NCBI GenBank assembly: GCA_007713455.1
Contig: VMRT01000003.1
Coordinates: 62,001-126,000, forward strand
Origin: Pseudomonas sp.
GTDB taxonomy: Bacteria > Pseudomonadota > Gammaproteobacteria > Pseudomonadales > Pseudomonadaceae
Reading direction: 5' to 3'
DNA length: 64,000 nucleotides
Part shown: positions 61,031 to 64,000 of the stretch, one piece after another
Numbering within the stretch: position 1 is the stretch's first letter
Layout of the letters: every line of letters starts with the position of its first letter
The notes under the pieces: generated by a model
Database searches by the model: none
The model's input: the letters and a program-made list of their open reading frames with translations, nothing else
What the model was told of the DNA's origin: nothing
Made by a program: the position numbers and the translations under genes

Positions 61031-61803
61031 CGGTCATGACCGGCCTGCTGCTGGGCATTCTGATCTCGCGGGTCATGAGCGGCCTGATCGCCGAGCAACT
61101 CGGCTGGCGTGCCGTTTATGCGCTCGCGGCTGGCTCGATTGGCTTGATCGGGCTCGCCACCTGGCGCGGGTTGCCACGGTTCTCCCCGACCACGTCGCTG
61201 GGTTACGGCGCCTTGCTCGGCTCCATGCTCAAACTCTGGTCGCTACATTCGTCCCTGCGCCGCGCGGCCGTTTCCCAGGGCCTGTTGTCCGTTGCCTTCA
61301 GTGCATTCTGGTCGACGCTTGCTGTCATGCTGCATGCCGATTTCGGACTCGGTAGCGCCGCGGCCGGCGCGTTTGGCCTGGCAGGTGCCGCTGGCGCACT
61401 CGCCGCACCCTTGGCCGGTCGCCTGGCCGATCGCCGCGGACCGGAGCGCGTGACACGCCTGGGCGCGGCGCTGACTGCCGCATCCTTCGCTGCCCTCGGC
61501 TTGGTCGGAGTGGTGCCGCCGGAGATCCAGTTGGGCGTGATCGTGGTGGCCGCCATCGGCTTCGATTTCGGCATCCAGGCGACCTTGGTCGCTCATCAGA
61601 CCATCGTCTACGGCATCGACCCGCCGGCGCGCAGTCGCTTGAATGCTGTGCTGTTTACCGGTGTTTTCGTAGGGATGGCGACCGGCGCGGGACTGGGCAG
61701 CCTGGCGCTTGGACAATGGGGCTGGAATGGCGTGGTCGTGCTGGCGACCCTGGCATCCATAGGCGCACTGGCGGCGCGTCTTGTACGACGGGTTGCACCT
61801 TGA
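61031..61803 (+). pseudogene. C-terminal part of an MFS transporter, fused in frame to the pdxK remnant
   Basis: From about [12 protein letters not shown] onward the frame encodes an MFS exporter from mid-domain: [20 protein letters not shown] (end of the N-terminal six-helix half), a central loop, then helices with [39 protein letters not shown] and [17 protein letters not shown]. The first four or so helices are missing. The open frame from 60655 to the stop is continuous through the junction, so a chimeric polypeptide could be made, but neither half is complete. Probably the product of a deletion between a pdxK and an MFS gene at short shared sequence. Confidence 0.8.
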
Positions 61804-61925
61804 CCGCCACCGAGCTCGACCGATGCCACGAGATGCGCGTCGCTACGTGCATCTGCGGCATCTCCTCGCAAGCTGCTCGGCTGAATTGGTCGCCGGAGTA
61901 TTGCGAGCTCAGCCTAAAACGAAGA

Positions 61926-61949
61926 AAGGCCCGCATTTCTGCGAGCCTT
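61926..61949 (-). terminator. tRNA-gene terminator hairpin
   Basis: On the minus strand AAGGCTCGCA, loop GAAA, TGCGGGCCTT followed by TCTTC: a 10-bp stem with one G-T pair. It lies just past the CCA end of the tRNA-Thr fragment and is evidently its original terminator. Confidence 0.8.
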
Positions 61950-61957
61950 CAAATCGT

Positions 61958-62003
61958 GGTGCCGGCACCAGGAGTCGAACCCGGGACCTACTGATTACAA
62001 GTC
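61958..62003 (-). other. 3' fragment of tRNA-Thr(TGT), integration attachment site
   Basis: The minus strand reads GACTTGTAATCAGTAGGT, then the T arm GGGTTCGACTCC and the acceptor end GCCGGCACCA. The anticodon loop CTTGTAA gives TGT (threonine). The 5' half is absent: beyond 62003 the sequence is AT-rich and unrelated, and the 5' anticodon stem no longer pairs. This is the displaced 3' end left at one junction when an element integrates in a tRNA gene; the complete copy should lie at the element's far end, right of the window. Confidence 0.85.
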
Positions 62004-62116
62004 CCTGATTTTGAAATTTCTCGAGATTTCATGGTATTTCATAATCCTTAAAAATCAATGACTTATGAGGTTCATGTTGTTCAGATGCGTTCCGATAATT
62101 TCATTGATTTCCGTGG

Positions 62117-62139
62117 AAGTGTTGAGCAAAGTGTTGAGC
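62117..62139. repeat. Tandem direct repeat AAGTGTTGAGC x2 before the integrase gene
   Basis: Two identical 11-bp copies (62117-62127 and 62129-62139) with one base between, a 12-bp period. They lie 114 bp from the att core and 23 bp before the integrase start. Possible arm-type integrase or excisionase sites, or integrase autoregulation. Confidence 0.5.
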
Positions 62140-62161
62140 GGAACGGCATGGGAAGGCCCTA

Positions 62162-63562
62162 ATGGGACACAAACTGACCGACGCTCAGGCTAAAAGCTGG
62201 GCAGCTACAGGTGCGATAAAAAAGGACGGGGTGACTACGCCCACACGAACCTTCTCCGAACAGCTCGGTGTGCGCGGGTCCGGTTCGATGCTGCTGGAGC
62301 GGCGCCCCAGCGGGTACATCGAGGTTTATCTGGCGGTACGCCGGGGTGGCAGGCAAGAGCGCAAGAAGCTCGGTCAGTTTGGAACGCTGTCTGCTGATGG
62401 TCAGATTAGAGGCTTAGCGTACTGGCGCCAGGAGGCAGAACGAGTTGCTGCGGCTGCTCGTGATTTCCAGACACTCGAAACGTACGAAAATCATGTTCAA
62501 CGGTTGAAGGCCGATCAACAGCGGGTCGAGAGCCAAGCCGCCCGCCAAGGATCTTTTGAGCAGCTTTTACTGGCTTACGTAGCGGACATGGAGCGACGAG
62601 GGAAGACCAGCGCGCGAGGCGTAATGGGTGCTCTACGGCTTGATGTAATCGATGCATTCCCGGATCTAGCCGGCACTAAGGCAAAAGAGATCCAGCCAGA
62701 GGATATTTCGCAAATTCTGCGTCATTGCATTAATCGGAAACCCGCATCCAAGGGGCGTGGGCGACGAAAAACACAGGCTAGCGCAACCAATGGCAAGCTA
62801 ACCGCTGCTAATCGTCTTCGGGCTTACTTGCGTGCTGCGTTTTCGTTTGGCTTGAAGCACGATCTGAATCCCTTGCGAGCAGGCGATGCCGTGCTATTCG
62901 GGCTCAGGTACAACCCAGTTGCCGATCTTCCTACCATTGAGGGTGCAGAGCGTGCAAACACCGAGGCATTGAACGCCGACGAACTTAGACAAGTCCTTCG
63001 TGCTGTCGCCGCGCTGCCAGGGCGCCGTCAGCCAATAGCTAACGCGATGATTTATTTGGCAGGGCAGCGTGTGCAGATGTTATTGCGCGCAACTTGGGCT
63101 GACCTGTCAGAAGATCCTGAGCACGGTACGGTGCTCCGCTTGGTCGATTACAAGGGAGGTAAAGGAACGCCTCCTAGGGACCATCTTCTGCCTATATCTG
63201 GAAGGGTCGAAGAGGTACTAGCGCCGTTGCTGACGCCTCGGGCTGGCGCAGGTCCGTTTTCGCTTGACGGTGTGCGGAAGATATCCGCGCATACAGCGCA
63301 GAAGATATTTTCCGAGCTTGGCTCTGTGTTGTCGGCACAGGGCCTAACTCGGGTTTTCACTTGGCGCACGATGCGAGCCACCATCGAGACTCATTTGGCG
63401 ATGCTTGGCGTTGATGAGCAGCGAAGAGCGTGGTTGCTTTCTCATGGCCGGAGTGGAGTTCAAGCAAAGCACTATGACCGTTACAGCTATCTGAAAGAAA
63501 AGCGCGAGGACCTAGGCAAATGGGCAGCCTATCTAGACGCAATGTTGGATAACCCCGCATAG
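62162..63562 (+). CDS. Tyrosine recombinase (integrase) of the element
   Basis: 466 residues. N-terminal and core-binding parts precede a catalytic domain from about residue 270. Active-site elements: first Arg in LAGQRVQMLLRATW, His/Arg box around TWRTMRATIETHLA, His in WLLSHGRSGVQAKHYDRYSY, and the nucleophile Tyr in KHYDRY. The first of the pair of conserved H-x-x-R positions reads TWRTMR, so the His there is replaced by Thr or Trp. AAGG lies 6 bp before ATG 62162. Location beside a tRNA-Thr 3' fragment fits site-specific integration in the tRNA gene. Confidence 0.9.
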   Translation: MGHKLTDAQAKSWAATGAIKKDGVTTPTRTFSEQLGVRGSGSMLLERRPSGYIEVYLAVRRGGRQERKKLGQFGTLSADGQIRGLAYWRQEAERVAAAARDFQTLETYENHVQRLKADQQRVESQAARQGSFEQLLLAYVADMERRGKTSARGVMGALRLDVIDAFPDLAGTKAKEIQPEDISQILRHCINRKPASKGRGRRKTQASATNGKLTAANRLRAYLRAAFSFGLKHDLNPLRAGDAVLFGLRYNPVADLPTIEGAERANTEALNADELRQVLRAVAALPGRRQPIANAMIYLAGQRVQMLLRATWADLSEDPEHGTVLRLVDYKGGKGTPPRDHLLPISGRVEEVLAPLLTPRAGAGPFSLDGVRKISAHTAQKIFSELGSVLSAQGLTRVFTWRTMRATIETHLAMLGVDEQRRAWLLSHGRSGVQAKHYDRYSYLKEKREDLGKWAAYLDAMLDNPA

Positions 63563-63623
63563 GGGCTTGGGTTCGGCTCGGTGCTTGATAGCATTTTTTC
63601 ATCAAGTACAAGGAGGCCCAGCT

Positions 63624-63977
63624 ATGTCCCGCGTTCTGTGTAACCGCTGCAAGCGGATGATGGTTCCAAGAGTAATATTTAGCCGAAGCATTGCCGGTGG
63701 CTGGGGATGGCGAATTGGCGGGGGAAAGCCAATCTCCAGCTGCTGTCCCTTCTGCTTATCAGAACATTGGGATGTAGTAGTAGAGCCAAGCCCACTGCGT
63801 GGCAGCGTTCTGATGAAGGTGCTGAGTATTCCGCTGACCCTGATCATGTTTACCTTGCTCTTTGGTGCTTCCAATGAGTTGGCTAGCTATATGGGTGGGT
63901 CAGCGATCGTGCAGTGGATTGGAGTGATCGGGTCAATCGTGGCGACCTATAAATTTGGCCGCTGGTTCGTAAATTGA
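63624..63977 (+). CDS. Small zinc-ribbon membrane protein, hypothetical
   Basis: 117 residues. N-terminal CNRCKRMMVPR and a later SSCCPFCLSEHW form two Cys-x-x-Cys pairs, a likely zinc ribbon. Two hydrophobic helices follow (about residues 60-80 and 87-107). AAGGAGG lies 7 bp before ATG 63624. It is carried by the element next to the integrase on the same strand. No function recognised. Confidence 0.8.
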   Translation: MSRVLCNRCKRMMVPRVIFSRSIAGGWGWRIGGGKPISSCCPFCLSEHWDVVVEPSPLRGSVLMKVLSIPLTLIMFTLLFGASNELASYMGGSAIVQWIGVIGSIVATYKFGRWFVN

Positions 63978-64000
63978 AACCCAGCCAGGGCGCTTGCGGC

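Larger units (their letters stand above)
62004..64000. mobile_element. Left end of an integrated element at tRNA-Thr (continues beyond window)
   Basis: Starts where tRNA identity stops and includes an AT-rich non-coding 158 bp, a tyrosine integrase and a small zinc-ribbon membrane protein. GC is clearly lower than in the core genes. Phage, satellite or genomic island cannot be decided from the part seen. Confidence 0.75.

Noticed and set aside
60655..61803. Intact 382-residue MFS transporter
   Set aside because: The first 125 codons are pdxK in origin and the MFS lacks its first helices.
61958..62003. Complete tRNA gene
   Set aside because: The D arm, 5' acceptor strand and 5' anticodon stem are absent.

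Overview
ORGANISM. A high-GC gammaproteobacterial chromosome segment, almost certainly from the Pseudomonas stutzeri group (Stutzerimonas). The evidence is an ectABCD-ask cluster whose EctD matches, as I remember it, the 302-residue P. stutzeri enzyme; the Pseudomonas gene order zwf / RpiR regulator / small ORF / pycR / pycA-pycB; and Pseudomonas-like versions of uvrD, glsA, carbonic anhydrase, purEK and ldhA. All names come from reading motifs and gene order by eye; no database search was run.

LAYOUT. 1-9 kb: formate dehydrogenase-N operon fdnGHI, with an in-frame UGA (selenocysteine) and a visible SECIS hairpin; then an AraC regulator divergent from ohr and an alpha/beta hydrolase, a Tim44-like membrane protein and an orphan TRAP solute-binding lipoprotein. 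9-16 kb: uvrD, a large GGDEF/EAL protein, the tRNA-modifying U32 protein TrhP, and a YdcH-like small protein. 16-21 kb: ectoine/hydroxyectoine operon ectABCD-ask, ending in a strong terminator, with a 0.56-kb gene-free stretch upstream. 21.6-32 kb: a second-type zwf divergent from a HexR-like RpiR regulator, then pycR, pycA, pycB, a bicarbonate transporter (sbtA) with its PII-like partner, glutaminase and beta-carbonic anhydrase. 32-42 kb: amino-acid handling (periplasmic binding protein, asparaginase, Na+/alanine symporter, XRE regulator, paiB-GNAT divergent from a MocR regulator, dicarboxylate/amino-acid symporter, aspA divergent from a LysR regulator). 43-48 kb: a stand-alone adenylation-carrier-thioesterase protein followed by a 3-dehydroshikimate dehydratase. 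48-55 kb: dCache histidine kinase, purE-purK, small membrane and secreted proteins, a UDG-family protein and ldhA.

55-62 kb has visibly lower GC and looks accessory. It holds alaC, a MOSC protein and an amidotransferase in one operon; two PtsJ-like MocR regulators facing each other; and a decayed pyridoxal-kinase gene (frameshifted and truncated) fused in frame to the C-terminal part of an MFS transporter. At 61958-62003 lies the 3' part of tRNA-Thr(TGT). Beyond it a tyrosine integrase and a small zinc-ribbon membrane protein begin an integrated element that runs off the window.

HOW THE GENES WORK TOGETHER. Three linked themes stand out. (1) Inorganic carbon: bicarbonate uptake and carbonic anhydrase sit next to a bicarbonate-consuming pyruvate carboxylase. 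(2) Aspartate and nitrogen: aspartokinase-ectoine synthesis, asparaginase, aspartase and amino-acid transporters. (3) Vitamin B6: three MocR regulators with PLP-type domains, two of which have 22-bp-spaced direct repeats at their start regions, one beside a broken pdxK. The best candidate for an undescribed system is the A-T-TE plus dehydroshikimate dehydratase pair, which could make or load 3,4-dihydroxybenzoate through a cysteine-type thioesterase.
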